A stretch of 64,000 nt of DNA from Nitrosomonas sp. (GCA_016710135.1 JADJLM010000001.1:1275156-1339155), one strand, 5' to 3'; shown: positions 54,115 through 64,000, counted from the stretch's first letter. Numbers and translations: made by a program. The notes: generated from the letters alone by a model not told the origin.

Positions 54115-54501
54115 ATGATACGCACCCTACTTTGTCCTTGTAATAATGAAAAAATTATTCTAAATGCTGTAGTGCGTATCTAGATGGAAGAGAATTCGCA
54201 CCCTCAGCTGAAGCGTTGATGCGCTCGCGCTATAGCGCTTATGTGCTTAAACGTGAGGACTATGTGTCTCGCCACGTGGCATCCATCGACTCGCCCGGAG
54301 AAGCTCGACTTGGTCGCCGATACTCAAACTAGATGGTTGAAGCTGGAAGTCAAGCGCCATGAACTAACCACACCCGGTCAAGCGATCGTTGAATTTATCG
54401 CGCGTTATAAAGTAAATGGCAAAGCGCACCGTCTTCATGAAATCAGTCGCTTTATCCAGCTTGAGCAGCGTTGGTATTACGTGGACGGCGATATCTTGTA
54501 G
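54115..54501 (+). pseudogene. YchJ-like SEC-C motif protein, two compensating frameshifts
   Basis: The start MIRTLLCPCNNEK gives the CPC of the SEC-C zinc motif. After an A run at 54149-54154 the frame shifts, and SKCCSAYLDGREFAPSAEAL then MRSRYSAYVLKREDY follow, with the CC pair. Near 54270 it returns to the first frame with ATWHPSTRPEKLDL, then FIARYKVNGKAHRLHEISRF and WYYVDGDIL. This is the order of the YchJ/UPF0225 family (about 130 residues), thought to bind metal. Both shifts are one base. Base composition is richer in G+C than in the flanks. Confidence 0.7.
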
Positions 54502-54532
54502 TCTATCTTAGCGTTTACGCGCCTTCATGGCT

Positions 54533-55036
54533 TTATTTCAATATGACAGGTTTGTTCCGCAGCTCATTGATCCGACCCCGATCTGATGCGGGGAAAAAAG
54601 TCTGTAACTGCTGTGTGATCGCTTCGATGCCCGTCAATATTCCCTGCTCAAACTGGCTTTGACGAAAAGCAACCTCCATTGCTTGGCAAATATATTCCCA
54701 GCCTGCTTGACTCACTTTGGCATGAATACCGCGATCCGCAATGATTTCCACGTCGCGGTCTGCCATGAGTAAATAAATAAGCACACCGTTGTTAAACTCA
54801 GTATCCCATACCCGCAGCAGCGAGAAAGCATCGACGGCACGATCTCGTGCTGATTTATCTTTTAACAACGATGCAAGATCCAATGCTGCTTCCACCGCAA
54901 ATACGATTTCCCCATCGTGTCGCTGCTCAGAGGACATGATCGCTTGCTCAATCCGATCCAGAGACGCCTCTGAGAAAGTACGGCGAATACTGAGTTGACC
55001 TGTCATGAGATGTCGTGAAATTCGTAGAAAGTTCAT
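54533..55036 (-). CDS. TPM-domain protein
   Basis: A 167-residue protein with a TPM domain (Tlp18/Psb32/MOLO-1): GEIVFAVEAALDLASLL, DAFSLLRVWDTEFNNGVLIY, LMADRDVEIIADRGIHAKVS, then ICQAMEVAFRQSQFEQGI. No membrane helix. It is the third gene after lemA and the YgcG-like gene, an arrangement common in beta- and gammaproteobacteria. The domain's biochemical role in bacteria is unsettled. Confidence 0.85.
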   Translation of the reverse strand: MNFLRISRHLMTGQLSIRRTFSEASLDRIEQAIMSSEQRHDGEIVFAVEAALDLASLLKDKSARDRAVDAFSLLRVWDTEFNNGVLIYLLMADRDVEIIADRGIHAKVSQAGWEYICQAMEVAFRQSQFEQGILTGIEAITQQLQTFFPASDRGRINELRNKPVILK

Positions 55037-55048
55037 AGTTTTTTTTGA

Positions 55049-55956
55049 TTACCAACGCCCAGAAGCACCGCCACCTCCAAAGCCGCCACCTCCGCCGCCG
55101 AATCCGCCTCCTCCGCCAAAACCACCACCGCCCGATCCCCCACCCGGCCAATGATTACCGCGTCCACCACGATAAATACCACGCCCGGCATCTTCAAACA
55201 AGCTAATCACAAACACGATCAATGCAACCAACGCTGAGGCAGCTAACGAAGCAAAAATCAGCCAAACAATCAACCCAGCAATCGTGCCTGTTGCACTCGC
55301 ACCTAGCATACGTCCAAACATCGCTTGCAGTACTTTACCCAACACCAAAAAAACTACCAAGATGGGAATACTGTTTTCCAGAATCACATTCAGACCGGGA
55401 GATACTTTTTAGGCGGTGGTAATGATTCTCCCTGAATGACTCGGATGATTTGATTCACACCCGCTTGTAATCCACCAAAAAAATCATCTTGTCTGAATGC
55501 GGGTACGATGATTTCTTCGATGATACGTTTTGCCAGCGCATCAGGCAGGATGCCTTCTAATCCATAACCAACTTCAACCCGCAAGGTATGATCATTCTTT
55601 GCCACAAGCAACAGCACCCCATCATCAATGCCCTTTCTTCCCAATTTCCAGGAATCGACCACACGGATGGCGTATTGTTCGATGGTTTCGGGCTGCGTCG
55701 ATGCAACGATCAATAGTGCGATCTGGCTTCCTTTGCTGGCCTCGAATTGCGCTAATTGCTGCTCAAGCTGATTTGATTCCGGTATGGATAATGTGTGCGT
55801 TAAATCCGTGACTCTCGATTTAAGTGGCGGAATAGCAACTTCTGCATTAGCAATCGAAACGAATCCAAACAACACGATTAGCAACCATCCACTCACGGTT
55901 GAAAGTAAAACCATTCGTGAATAAGGCAGCATAATCATCACACGATCATGTAACAA
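55049..55956 (-). pseudogene. YgcG-like TPM-domain membrane protein, frameshifted
   Basis: The N-terminal frame (55390-55956) has a signal peptide, then the TPM domain: IPPLKSRVTDLTHTLSIPE, GIDDGVLLLVAKNDHTLRVE, VGYGLEGILPDALAKRII. A run of five A on the coding strand at 55407-55411 appears one short. The second frame carries VSPGLNVILENSIPIL, two membrane helices and the tail rich in glycine ending GGGGASGRW that marks YgcG-type proteins. Joined, the protein is about 300 residues, the normal length. The gene is usually conserved, so this shift is a prime suspect for a base-call error. Confidence 0.75.
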
Positions 55957-56562
55957 TTATTGTGCTTTTGCAGGTGCACTGAAATCGACTTTAGGCGCAA
56001 CCGAAATCTCTTTTTCGTTTTCCACGGTAAAATTTGGCTTAGTTTGAAATCCGAACAGCATTGCGGTTAAGTTACTCGGAAACGAGCGTACCGTCACATT
56101 ATATTCTTGAACCGCTTTGATATAACGGTTACGCGCGACAGTAATGCGATTCTCAGTTCCCTCCAATTGCGCTTGTAACTCTCTAAAATTAGCATCCGAT
56201 TTGAGCTGCGGGTAATTTTCAACGATCACCATCAAGCGCGACAGCGCATTGGATAATTCTCCCTGCGCAGCTTGAAATTTGGCAAATGCTTCCGGATCAT
56301 TGACAAGCTCGGGCGTTGCTTGAATTCCACCGCCTTTGGAACGCGCCTGAGTCACACCGAGCAATACGTCTTTTTCCTGCTCAGCAAAGCCTTTCACGGT
56401 ATTGACTAAATTAGGTATCAGATCTGTTCTGCGTTGGTATTGATTGACCACTTCGGACCAGCTTGCCTTGATTTGCTCATCGGTCGACTGCAGTGTGTTA
56501 TAGCCACACCCTGTCAGAAAAAGCGATACAATTCCTAGTAGATAACCGAGATACTTTTGCAT
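55957..56562 (-). CDS. lemA: LemA-family lipoprotein
   Basis: A 201-residue protein from ATG 56562 (ribosome site AAGGAG 7 bp before). The N-terminus MQKYLGYLLGIVSLFLTGCG is a lipoprotein signal with lipobox LTGC. The LemA signature follows: ASWSEVVNQYQRRTDLIPNL, VNTVKGFAEQEK, LSRLMVIVENYPQLKSDANF and ELQAQLEGTENRITVARNRY, all helical. LemA proteins are membrane-associated with an unclear role and are usually followed by TPM-domain genes, as here. It is the first gene of the cluster. Confidence 0.92.
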   Translation of the reverse strand: MQKYLGYLLGIVSLFLTGCGYNTLQSTDEQIKASWSEVVNQYQRRTDLIPNLVNTVKGFAEQEKDVLLGVTQARSKGGGIQATPELVNDPEAFAKFQAAQGELSNALSRLMVIVENYPQLKSDANFRELQAQLEGTENRITVARNRYIKAVQEYNVTVRSFPSNLTAMLFGFQTKPNFTVENEKEISVAPKVDFSAPAKAQ

Positions 56563-56734
56563 GCTATTACTCCTTATACGATACAGTGGGTATTCATTAA
56601 TACTAAAGGAAGCTTGCTCTGAATGCAATACTTTTCTTTACTGCCCTTCATTAACGCGCAAAACAAACTGCCTTGCTTTGTGACAAGCCACATCATTTTT
56701 TTACCGAACTTAACTCGCATTGAAACCAAGTCGT

Positions 56735-58015
56735 ATGAAAATTGCTATCATTGGAGCCGGTTGCTCAGGTCTTTGCACTATTAAGCAGCTTGTTAGCGTG
56801 GGATTAACAGATATCACTTGCTTTGAGAAAAGCGATCAAGTCGGTGGAAATTGGGTTTATTCTGATATCCCTGGCCACAGCAGCATTTATAAAGCTACAC
56901 GCACCATTTCAAGTAAATCGATGTCGCAGTTTAGCGATTTTCCCATGCCCGCTGGTTATCCCGATTATCCAAGCCACGAACAAATCCTAGCGTATTTCCA
57001 AGCGTATACCCGACATTTTCAATTAGAAAAATTCATTCACTTTGACTGCTGCGTTGAGTATGCTGAAAAAGCACCGAATGAGCGCTGGTTGCTCTCTTTG
57101 AGTAATGGCACCCAGCAAATCTACGATTATTTGGTCGTTGCCAATGGTCACTTAACAGCGCCACGTCACCCGGATTGGAAGGATCAATTCAAGGGTAGCT
57201 ATCGTCATGTGCATGAATATAAAACAAACCATGATTTTAACAATAAGCGTGTGCTCGTAGTCGGGGCTGGCAATTCTGGCTGTGATTGTGCGGTAGATAT
57301 CAGCCATGTTGCCACCCGAGTTGATCTAAGCCTACGATCCCCCCAATATATCATTCCCAAATATATTATGGGAAAACCGACTGATACCTTTGCCACAGGG
57401 TTTGAATGGCTTCCCCAGTGGTTTCAAGACAAAATTCAGAAAATAATATTACGCCTGCTAATCGGTCGTTATCAAGATTATCAATTGCCTGAACCGGATT
57501 TTTCACCAACACAGGCCCACCCTACCCTGAATTCAGCGCTATTACCGCGCATTCGAGCAGGGAAAATAATACCCAGAGAGGAAATCACACACATTGTCGA
57601 TCAAACTGTCTATTTTGCTGATGGATCATTTGCACCCTACGATATTATCCTTGCAGCCACTGGCTATCAAATTACCTTCCCCTTTTTCCCGCCAGGGTTT
57701 ATTAATTGGGAAAAGGCGCTCTCAATCTCGCTACACTTACGAATGTTTCACCCGGAGCATGCCAATTTATGCTTTATCGGTTTATTACAACCGCAAGGTT
57801 GTCTTTGGACACTGACCGAAGTTCAAGCGAAATTACTCAGTTTGCTATTAACACATCAAATCCAGCTCCCCGAAAATTGGCGTTCACTCGCTTTAGCTGA
57901 AGGTTCTAATTGGTCAAAACAATTCTTAGCTCGGCCAAGACATTCACTTGAAGTACATCACTCGGCTTATCTTAAGCAGTTGCAGCAAGTCATGGCCGAG
58001 GTAATTCCGTCATGA
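56735..58015 (+). CDS. Flavin-containing monooxygenase-like NAD(P)/FAD oxidoreductase
   Basis: A 426-residue protein from ATG 56735. The first Rossmann motif is IAIIGAGCSGLCTIKQL (FAD). The FMO fingerprint FxGxxxHxxxY is FKGSYRHVHEY. The second nucleotide motif is VLVVGAGNSGCDCAVDI (NADPH), and ILAATGYQITFPFF closes the FAD site. These enzymes oxygenate nucleophilic nitrogen or sulfur, or carry out Baeyer-Villiger reactions. The substrate is unknown. A TTG 15 bases upstream is an alternative start. It is divergent from lemA. Confidence 0.88.
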   Translation: MKIAIIGAGCSGLCTIKQLVSVGLTDITCFEKSDQVGGNWVYSDIPGHSSIYKATRTISSKSMSQFSDFPMPAGYPDYPSHEQILAYFQAYTRHFQLEKFIHFDCCVEYAEKAPNERWLLSLSNGTQQIYDYLVVANGHLTAPRHPDWKDQFKGSYRHVHEYKTNHDFNNKRVLVVGAGNSGCDCAVDISHVATRVDLSLRSPQYIIPKYIMGKPTDTFATGFEWLPQWFQDKIQKIILRLLIGRYQDYQLPEPDFSPTQAHPTLNSALLPRIRAGKIIPREEITHIVDQTVYFADGSFAPYDIILAATGYQITFPFFPPGFINWEKALSISLHLRMFHPEHANLCFIGLLQPQGCLWTLTEVQAKLLSLLLTHQIQLPENWRSLALAEGSNWSKQFLARPRHSLEVHHSAYLKQLQQVMAEVIPS

Positions 58016-58050
58016 CTGAATAGCCATTACCAGATTACCTCTTAGTCAAA

Positions 58051-59051
58051 CTAGGCGCTTTTAATAGCCGTTGATTGGATGCAATAACCAGGAGGCACGA
58101 GAACCCGGATTGGCTCCGGATGAATGCTAAACTCGATCGTAGTACCTACTTGGATGTCACGATTGCGGAAATAATCCCCATCAACCTGCAATGGATAAGA
58201 AGGATAATGAAGTGTCAGCGCTATCTGGTTACCCGAGAAATATTGCAGGGGTAATCCGGCTGGTTTGTGTTGCATCATACGAGTCAACTTAATCAATTCA
58301 TGCTGATGTTTAGCTTTCGGTAGGAAGCCTAGAACAAGTTCCTTATTGGATGGATTTGCTTCAGGCACGAGCTGTAAATTTCTCGCGTAGGCAGAACTGT
58401 TCGCTACAATTAAATATCCTGACTGCTGATCGATCACGGTATTTCCATCCACGATAACCGAAACCACGGGGTGATGCAGTGAAACTAATGCATTTAAACC
58501 ACACCAGACATAGGCTGCGTCATTGATTGGTCCTTTGCGTTTACCAATGCGCTTGATCGTGAGTGAATCAAACCCCATTGATGCCATGATAAAAAAGGTT
58601 TTTTGCCCTGAATCCCTTCGCCCGAAATTAAGCCATAATACTGCTCCAGATATTTCCCTGTCGTCATAGCTTGCAACAAGTCAGTACATTGCGTGGTCAT
58701 TCCATAGGATCGTGCGATCAGCGATTCATTACCGCCTGGTACTACATAGACAGGCTTACGAGTTTGGCTCAGTAAAGGCAGCAGCTTCCTGACCGTTCCA
58801 TCGCCGCCAATGATGACGATTAAATTACTTGCTGCAATATCGGCCGCAATACGTTGATACGATTTCATTTTCTTAGCTGTTTCATAGATCAGTACTGAAA
58901 AGTGCTGTTTGATGAAGAAATCTTCAAAATCGCCAGCCAATTCTGCGGTGTTACCTGCACTTGAGATCGGGTTGTATAGGATCAGTATCTTTTCAAATTC
59001 ATGGGTAGCAGTTAATGCATCCTGCTTTGAAAATGAGCAATCGTTTATCAA
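58051..59051 (-). pseudogene. Diacylglycerol-kinase-catalytic-domain protein, frameshifted
   Basis: The N-terminal frame (58494-59051) has the lipid-kinase fold: ILILYNPISSAGNTAELAGD, LIVIIGGDGTVRKLLPLLSQ (the GGDGT nucleotide loop) and VYVVPGGNESLIARSYGM. At 58599-58604 an A run on the coding strand seems one short. The other frame continues FFIMASMGFDSLTIKRIG, YLIVANSSAYARNLQLVPEA and VDGDYF, the C-terminal domain of the YegS/DgkB class. Joined, the length is about 330, as usual. It would phosphorylate a lipid such as diacylglycerol or sphingoid base if intact. Confidence 0.78.
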
Positions 59052-59330
59052 TGAAATGCCTTTAGCCTTTAATGTAGATCGAAAAGTAGAATGATTTCTA
59101 GCTCAGTATTAGCTAAGGCAAGCGTATAGCAGTTTTTTTACAAATTGATGTCACAAGCCTACTGATATAACTTCAAACCAATAACACTGATCAATGAGAA
59201 AAAGTAATCGCATAATTTTTGCAACATTTATTCATTATTATAAATTTATAAATACCCATGCTTACGCTAATATAATGTACGTATCAGAAAATTTATCCAA
59301 TTGAAACTCAGCTAAATTCAGGAATCTCCC

Positions 59331-59675
59331 ATGAAAAAGATAATTCATTTTTCTTTACTTGCTACGCTCTTTTTCCTTTTCTCCAACCAAGCTGCAGCGA
59401 ATGACGGCTATTTTCAAGATTCAGCCGATAAATTCGCAAATGGAATCATCAACGCAACCACGGGTTGGATCGAATTACCCAAGAATATCGTTTTATTCAG
59501 CCAAAAAGAGGGCCCACTTTATGGCTTAACACTTGGTCTTGGTATGGGAGTCATGCACACGGCGGGCCGTAGTTTAGTGGGTGTCGCTAATGCAGTTACT
59601 TTCTTTATTCCTACCAAACCATCGATAAGCCCTCTATATGTCTGGGACGATTTTTCAAAAGAAACATCTTATTGA
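59331..59675 (+). CDS. Exosortase system-associated protein, TIGR04073-like
   Basis: A 114-residue exported protein with a signal peptide (KKIIHFSLLATLFFLFSNQA). The mature part follows a recognisable scheme: DKFANGIINATTGWIELPKN, GPLYGLTLGLGMGVMHTAGR, SLVGVANAVTFFIPTKPSIS and a final WDDFSKETSY. This matches the TIGR04073 family, which occurs in genomes that carry exosortase/PEP-CTERM systems. It converges with the P-type ATPase, overlapping its stop by 7 bp. Function unknown. Confidence 0.78.
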   Translation: MKKIIHFSLLATLFFLFSNQAAANDGYFQDSADKFANGIINATTGWIELPKNIVLFSQKEGPLYGLTLGLGMGVMHTAGRSLVGVANAVTFFIPTKPSISPLYVWDDFSKETSY

Positions 59676-62407
59676 TACTTTGAATTTAGAGGCGAAGCTA
59701 CCCGATACCGCCTCATCAACCATTTCTCAGACTCAATGATCAAGAAAAGGCCAACACCGAGTGCAAGTATTTTAAGCCAAGCCGCAGGATTGATAGCTGC
59801 CGTTCCAAACCATTGCTGCATAAGAGGATGATAAGTGAACATCAATTGGAGAATCGCCAATAGGCCAATTGCTGATAGCGCATAACGGTTGCCGAAAATA
59901 CCTTGGTAAGATAATGCGGAAGCAGATAAATAACGGCAATTGAATAAGTAACAAACTTCACCCATTACTAATGCGTTCACTGCAATAGTACGGCAAGCTT
60001 CTAGGCTCAAGCCTTGCGCTTGTCCTGATAAAAATAAAGCCAATCCTCCGATCGTAAGTAACACCGAAACTAAAATAATTCGCCAGACCATATACCGAGA
60101 TAAAATCGGTTCACTTGGATCACGGGGTAGATGCCGCATGATTCCTGGCTCTGCTTTCTCAAATGCGAGCGATAAAGAAAGGGTCACTGCCGTTACCATA
60201 TTAACCCAAAGAATTTGTACCGGAGAAATTGGCAAAGTCATGCCGAGAAGGATTGCGATAACCAGCATACCGGCATCTCCCCCACTGGTTGGCATAATAT
60301 ACATGATCGTTTTACGAATATTATCGTACACCGTGCGACCTTCTTCGATTGTGCGCGTAATTGAAGCAAAGTTATCATCTGTGATAATCATTTCCGCTGC
60401 TTCCTTAGCCACTTCCGTTCCTTTCTTTCCCATGGCCACACCAATATCCGCTCGTTTCAATGCAGGTGCATCATTGACACCGTCGCCCGTCATGGCAACA
60501 ATTTCTCCTTTCGCTTGTAACGCCTCAACCAATCGTAACTTATGCTCTGGGCTAGCACGTGCAAATACATCGTTTTCCAATACTGCAGATTGCAGCGCTA
60601 TCGCATCCATCCGTTCGATTTCTTGACCACTTAACGATGAGCGACCATCACCGATACCTAGCTGTATTCCAATCGCTTGGGCTGTCGTTGCATGATCACC
60701 TGTGATCATTTTTACGCGAATTCCAGCCGATTGGCACAAACTTACGGCTCTGATCGCTTCTTCACGCGGCGGGTCGATGATTCCCACTAACCCCAGAATC
60801 GTAAATCCACCTAACATTTGTTCAGTGTCCAACGTAGTTTGCTGGATATCGACGCTTTTAGCCGCAAGCGCCAAGATACGCTGCCCTTGCATCGCCGATG
60901 CTTTCACTGCTTGTTGCCAATAGTACGCAATCAGTGGTCGATTGTGATGCCACTCCCCTTCTCTGGAGCACATTGCCAATATCGTTTCAGGTGCTCCTTT
61001 AACTAATACCATTGCTACACCAGTATGTGTATGGTGTAACGTTGCCATGAAACGATGCTGCGATTCAAACGGTATGGTATCGGTTCGCGGTAATGATTCA
61101 TGTTCCAGTATCGGTTTAAGATTTGCTTTTAGCGCCAGTGTGATTAATGCACCTTCCGTTGGATCACCTTCCACACACCAATCCTCACTCTTTTGCTGTA
61201 GTTGTGCGTCGTTACATAACAATCCCGTTCGGATCAGGTCATAGAGTTCTCGATGCGCATCGAGGTGAGGATCAAGAAAAACCGCTTGATCATTCTCACT
61301 AAAGCCACCTCGAGGTTGATACCCTACGCCGCTGACTTCTAATTGATGATGGGTCGTAGTAACTCGCTGTATGGTCATTTCGTTGCGCGTTAACGTGCCC
61401 GTTTTATCCGTACAAATCACGGTAACAGCCCCTAACGCCTCTACTGCCGGCAAATGGCGAATAATCGCATGTTGCCTAGCCATCCGTTGCACGCCTAAAG
61501 CAAGTGTGATGGTCATGATTGCAGGGAGTCCTTCGGGTATCGCTGCTACTGCAATACCCACAGCTGCAAGAAACATTTCATGCGTACTGTACCTTCCTAT
61601 CCATAGACCATAAGCAAAAATGCAGAGGGTCAGTACGCCAATCACCATACTGAGCCAGCGCCCAAAACTCGCCATTTGTCTGAGTAGTGGCGTTTCCAGC
61701 ACATTCACTTGCTCCAACAAGTGGCTAATCCGACCAATTTCTGTTTGATCGCTGGTCGCGACTACAACTCCCGTGCCTTGACCATAAACGACCAGCGTAC
61801 TCGAATAGGCCATATTAAATCGATCTCCAATTACAACCTGCTCCGCTATTGTTGCAGTTGATTTTTCAACCGCTTCGGATTCGCCGGTAAGCGCTGCTTC
61901 TTCGATGCGTAAACTTTTAACATGAAGTAGCCTCAAATCAGCAGGCACCTTATCTCCAGATTGGAGTAATACGATATCTCCGACCACCAATTCTTCAGCG
62001 GGTATTTGTTTACGTTTGCCATCCCGAAGTATCATTGCATCAAGCGACAGCATGTGTCGAATTGCACTTAATGCTTTTTCTGCTTTACCTTCTTGTATAA
62101 ATCCTATGATAGCATTAATGAAAACAACCCCTACGATTACCCCAGTATCAACCCAATGCCCGAGAAATCCAGTTATAGAGGCACCAAGCAACAGTACATA
62201 AATCAATACGTTATGAAACTGCAGCATAAACCGTATCAAGCTACTTATTTGGCGCGCTGGAGTCAGTCGATTATAGCCATCGCGTTGCAGCCGTAACATT
62301 GCTTCGGCTTGAGAAAGTCCACTTGCTGAAGTTTCAAAACTCGCCATGATCTCATCAAGCGATTGACTGTGCCAGGAAGTATTTGAGTGGTTCTTAGAAT
62401 CAATCAC
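59669..62407 (-). CDS. P-type cation-transporting ATPase (P2, PacL-like)
   Basis: A 912-residue inner-membrane pump. The actuator motif is LTGESEAVEK (174-183). The metal-binding helix motif is IPEGLPAIMT (290-299), typical of P2 calcium-type pumps. The phosphorylation site is ICTDKTGTLTRNEM with Asp 334, the nucleotide-binding motif is MVLVKGAPETIL, and the hinge is MTGDGVNDAPALKRADIG. Helix 6 reads WVNMVTAVTLSLSLAFE, which differs from classical SERCA, so calcium, manganese, sodium or magnesium are all possible. The soluble N-terminal cation-ATPase domain begins near residue 10. Frame intact over 2.7 kb. Confidence 0.92.
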   Translation of the reverse strand: MIDSKNHSNTSWHSQSLDEIMASFETSASGLSQAEAMLRLQRDGYNRLTPARQISSLIRFMLQFHNVLIYVLLLGASITGFLGHWVDTGVIVGVVFINAIIGFIQEGKAEKALSAIRHMLSLDAMILRDGKRKQIPAEELVVGDIVLLQSGDKVPADLRLLHVKSLRIEEAALTGESEAVEKSTATIAEQVVIGDRFNMAYSSTLVVYGQGTGVVVATSDQTEIGRISHLLEQVNVLETPLLRQMASFGRWLSMVIGVLTLCIFAYGLWIGRYSTHEMFLAAVGIAVAAIPEGLPAIMTITLALGVQRMARQHAIIRHLPAVEALGAVTVICTDKTGTLTRNEMTIQRVTTTHHQLEVSGVGYQPRGGFSENDQAVFLDPHLDAHRELYDLIRTGLLCNDAQLQQKSEDWCVEGDPTEGALITLALKANLKPILEHESLPRTDTIPFESQHRFMATLHHTHTGVAMVLVKGAPETILAMCSREGEWHHNRPLIAYYWQQAVKASAMQGQRILALAAKSVDIQQTTLDTEQMLGGFTILGLVGIIDPPREEAIRAVSLCQSAGIRVKMITGDHATTAQAIGIQLGIGDGRSSLSGQEIERMDAIALQSAVLENDVFARASPEHKLRLVEALQAKGEIVAMTGDGVNDAPALKRADIGVAMGKKGTEVAKEAAEMIITDDNFASITRTIEEGRTVYDNIRKTIMYIMPTSGGDAGMLVIAILLGMTLPISPVQILWVNMVTAVTLSLSLAFEKAEPGIMRHLPRDPSEPILSRYMVWRIILVSVLLTIGGLALFLSGQAQGLSLEACRTIAVNALVMGEVCYLFNCRYLSASALSYQGIFGNRYALSAIGLLAILQLMFTYHPLMQQWFGTAAINPAAWLKILALGVGLFLIIESEKWLMRRYRVASPLNSKYQ

Positions 62408-63096
62408 GATACCCTCTTATTTAATGCGTGAATTTATGATAGGTTTAAATTCATACTAGAGCTGTTGAGTTTCATACTACACCTCACTACCCTAGGTCGA
62501 GTCATTATCCGCCTTAACGTGATTTACCCGCTTCAGAAAGAAAGGAAATCACCATCACGTCTACAGGATGTTACCGACTCTGCACGACCATAGTATCGCA
62601 TTCTAGAAGATGTAATAGACTCTCGGATGTACTTCCAAGCATACTTTTAAGAAATCAACTGCATCCATGCGTACCAAGAACTACTAGGTTTATCTCCTTG
62701 TGATCTACATAATCATTCAACAGTACTTCCCAAGCGTTTTGCAAGACCGACTATATAGCTTTTAATTCTTCAATTGATTTTTATACGCTGCATCAACGAT
62801 TGCGCAATGGCTGGGCAATGCAATCAACCCGCTTGAGTAAGAATTACAATTCCGACCAGTTGAAAAATCGCCTTGACGCACTTGGAGAAAACTAGGTGTT
62901 ACTCGGTAGTCTATCTCCACAAAGTAAGTTGCTATTGTATTCCAACGAGCAACTCTACAAACCTGAAGATGGGGTGGCTTTAGCCTATTTTGTTAAATCG
63001 CATGAAGATGCTGATAAAACTTAAGAACGTGACCAAATTCATAGGAATATTATTTAATCGATACGAGCAAAACAGCGTTCTCAAGTGTCGTCTCGC
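62408..63096. pseudogene. Decayed region with a UspA-family remnant
   Basis: The minus strand 62571-62785 encodes the C-terminus of a universal stress protein with stop codons inside. After an internal stop comes NDYVDHKEINLVVLGTHGCS, another stop, then FLKSMLGSTSESLLHLLECD and TMVVQSR. This preserves the G-x9-GS-x-S motif that binds ATP. No start remains. To the right, a plus-strand piece (about 62895-63024, SKLLLYSNEQLYKPEDGVAL) looks coding but is unidentified. It is the second decayed usp in this window. Confidence 0.6.
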
Positions 63097-64000
63097 TTAT
63101 TCGCTCAGCTGAGATATTTCGGAATCATAAATGAGCCCGTCTTTTGTCATAACCGAAACCTTTATATGGCGGAGCCTCAGTTCTATCGGCAGATTATTCG
63201 ATGAGCCCGGAAGTTTTGATTCAATCATCGCGATGTCTTGTGCGGAAATAATCTTTGGACTGCGCACTACTACTCGGATGATATTTTTGCCATTTTCTGG
63301 TGAAAACCGCACGTCACTGACATAAGCGCCGGGATAGTTCTGAAATTCCTCAACTAAAATATTGCGTACTTTTGTTTCATAAATCACTTGACTCACCAAT
63401 ATCTTGGTATTGGCGCTGAGCGTTACAAATAGCAATATCATTAATACGATGCTGATTCCATTCAACCAAATCACTTTATTATTGCTGTAAAATCGGTCGA
63501 TTGCATTATGAAAACCTGAGAGCCATAACACGATTGATGACGAAAATTGAATGGCAACAATATTGGTGATAGTCAGTAGATAAGCACCGAAGGCATGATC
63601 CCAATTACCGCGCGCTAAAAAGATCGTTCCAGCACATAAGGGTGGCACGAGGGCGGTCGCAATCGCTACTCCGACAACCGCATTCGGTATTCGCGGCGTA
63701 ATAACCGCATAAGCGCCGACAGCACCACCAGCGAGCGCAATCATTAAATCTAAATAATTGGGATTTGTCCTAATCAGCAATTCATTACTAACTGGCATGT
63801 CGTCATGGATAAAGCCAATTATAAATGCGCAGAAAATAACAATACTGACGCCGCCAATTAAGGATTTCGATGATTGCTTGAACAGAAGGTAATCTCCATC
63901 GACGAGTGACAACGAGAGTCCGGCGATGGGACCCAATAACATTGCAACCAGCATGGCACCTATAACGCCGGATACACTGCTACGGCCAGGTGCATAACAC
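63097..64000 (-). CDS. DUF389 membrane protein, N-terminus beyond window
   Basis: At least 300 residues are visible and the frame is open to base 64000. Hydrophobic segments and the signatures GVIGAMLVAMLLGPIAGLSL, ALAGGAVGAYAVITPRIPNA and VGVAIATALVPPLCAGTIFL are those of the TIGR00341/DUF389 family. A soluble C-terminal region of about 100 residues follows (FQNYPGAYVSDVRFSPENGK). The family is of uncertain function, possibly transport or stress-linked. The ATG at 63954 is internal to the conserved motif, so the true start lies outside. Confidence 0.85.
   Translation of the reverse strand, partial: CYAPGRSSVSGVIGAMLVAMLLGPIAGLSLSLVDGDYLLFKQSSKSLIGGVSIVIFCAFIIGFIHDDMPVSNELLIRTNPNYLDLMIALAGGAVGAYAVITPRIPNAVVGVAIATALVPPLCAGTIFLARGNWDHAFGAYLLTITNIVAIQFSSSIVLWLSGFHNAIDRFYSNNKVIWLNGISIVLMILLFVTLSANTKILVSQVIYETKVRNILVEEFQNYPGAYVSDVRFSPENGKNIIRVVVRSPKIISAQDIAMIESKLPGSSNNLPIELRLRHIKVSVMTKDGLIYDSEISQLSE

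Noticed and set aside
54948..55151. Arg/Trp-rich minus-strand open frame
   Set aside because: It is the wrong-frame reading of the glycine-rich YgcG tail on the same strand; composition follows from GGN codons.

Overview
The window looks like a chromosome segment of a betaproteobacterium, most likely a Nitrosomonas-type ammonia oxidiser or close relative. This is inferred from the gene mix and not from a marker gene. Supporting genes are a norC-norB-norQ-norD nitric oxide reductase cluster, ppsA with ppsR, class I fructose-bisphosphate aldolase, PEP-CTERM and exosortase-associated proteins, a zinc-type TonB receptor beside a Fur-family regulator, and many decayed insertion sequences. No rRNA, CRISPR array or intact prophage is visible.

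Layout. 1-1.4 kb: rpoH 3' end converging on fbaB. 1.8-6.3 kb: a decayed accessory stretch with an orphan FecR-like protein, a frameshifted desaturase, a broken methyltransferase, an IS481-type element and an integrase tail abutting tRNA-Thr(CGU), consistent with an old tRNA-targeted island. 6.5-13.7 kb: priA, a lipoprotein, a Rieske oxygenase, a DMT transporter, a SpoIIAA-like/membrane fusion and a SirB2-like protein. 14-17 kb: a PEP-CTERM protein, then a WD40 gene cut by a second, degenerate IS481 copy. 17-19.7 kb: a ZnuD-like receptor and a Zur-like regulator, each preceded by the same palindromic operator core. 19.9-29 kb: desaturase, sixA, rimO, a large secreted Ig/DNRLRE protein, ppsR and ppsA. 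29-31 kb: nested IS5 and IS3 remnants. 31.3-39 kb: a K+-channel-like protein, PAS protein, methyltransferase, BASS transporter, broken IS630, carbonic anhydrase, MFS transporter and DUF3025 protein. 39.1-43.8 kb: norDQBC on the minus strand.

The most interesting region is 44.9-53.6 kb. A large nSTAND-type ATPase with a C-terminal WD40 propeller and a SIR2-like/TIR protein form a two-gene minus-strand operon. It is divergent, across about 230 bp, from a patatin-like phospholipase that has an N-terminal helical/TPR-like region and C-terminal membrane helices. A frameshifted peptidoglycan-binding/lysozyme gene follows the phospholipase at 41 bp. Sensor, NAD-consuming module, membrane lipase and possible wall hydrolase together look like a multi-effector immune or programmed-death locus. 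The function is inferred, not shown.

The right end (53.6-64 kb) has small secreted and YchJ-like proteins, a lemA/YgcG/TPM cluster, an FMO-like flavoprotein, a frameshifted diacylglycerol-kinase-type protein, an exosortase-associated protein, a P-type cation ATPase and a DUF389 protein running off the window. At least nine non-IS genes are broken by single-base shifts, most of them in or beside homopolymers. They lie in accessory genes while long core genes are intact, so either real decay or homopolymer base-call error is possible.
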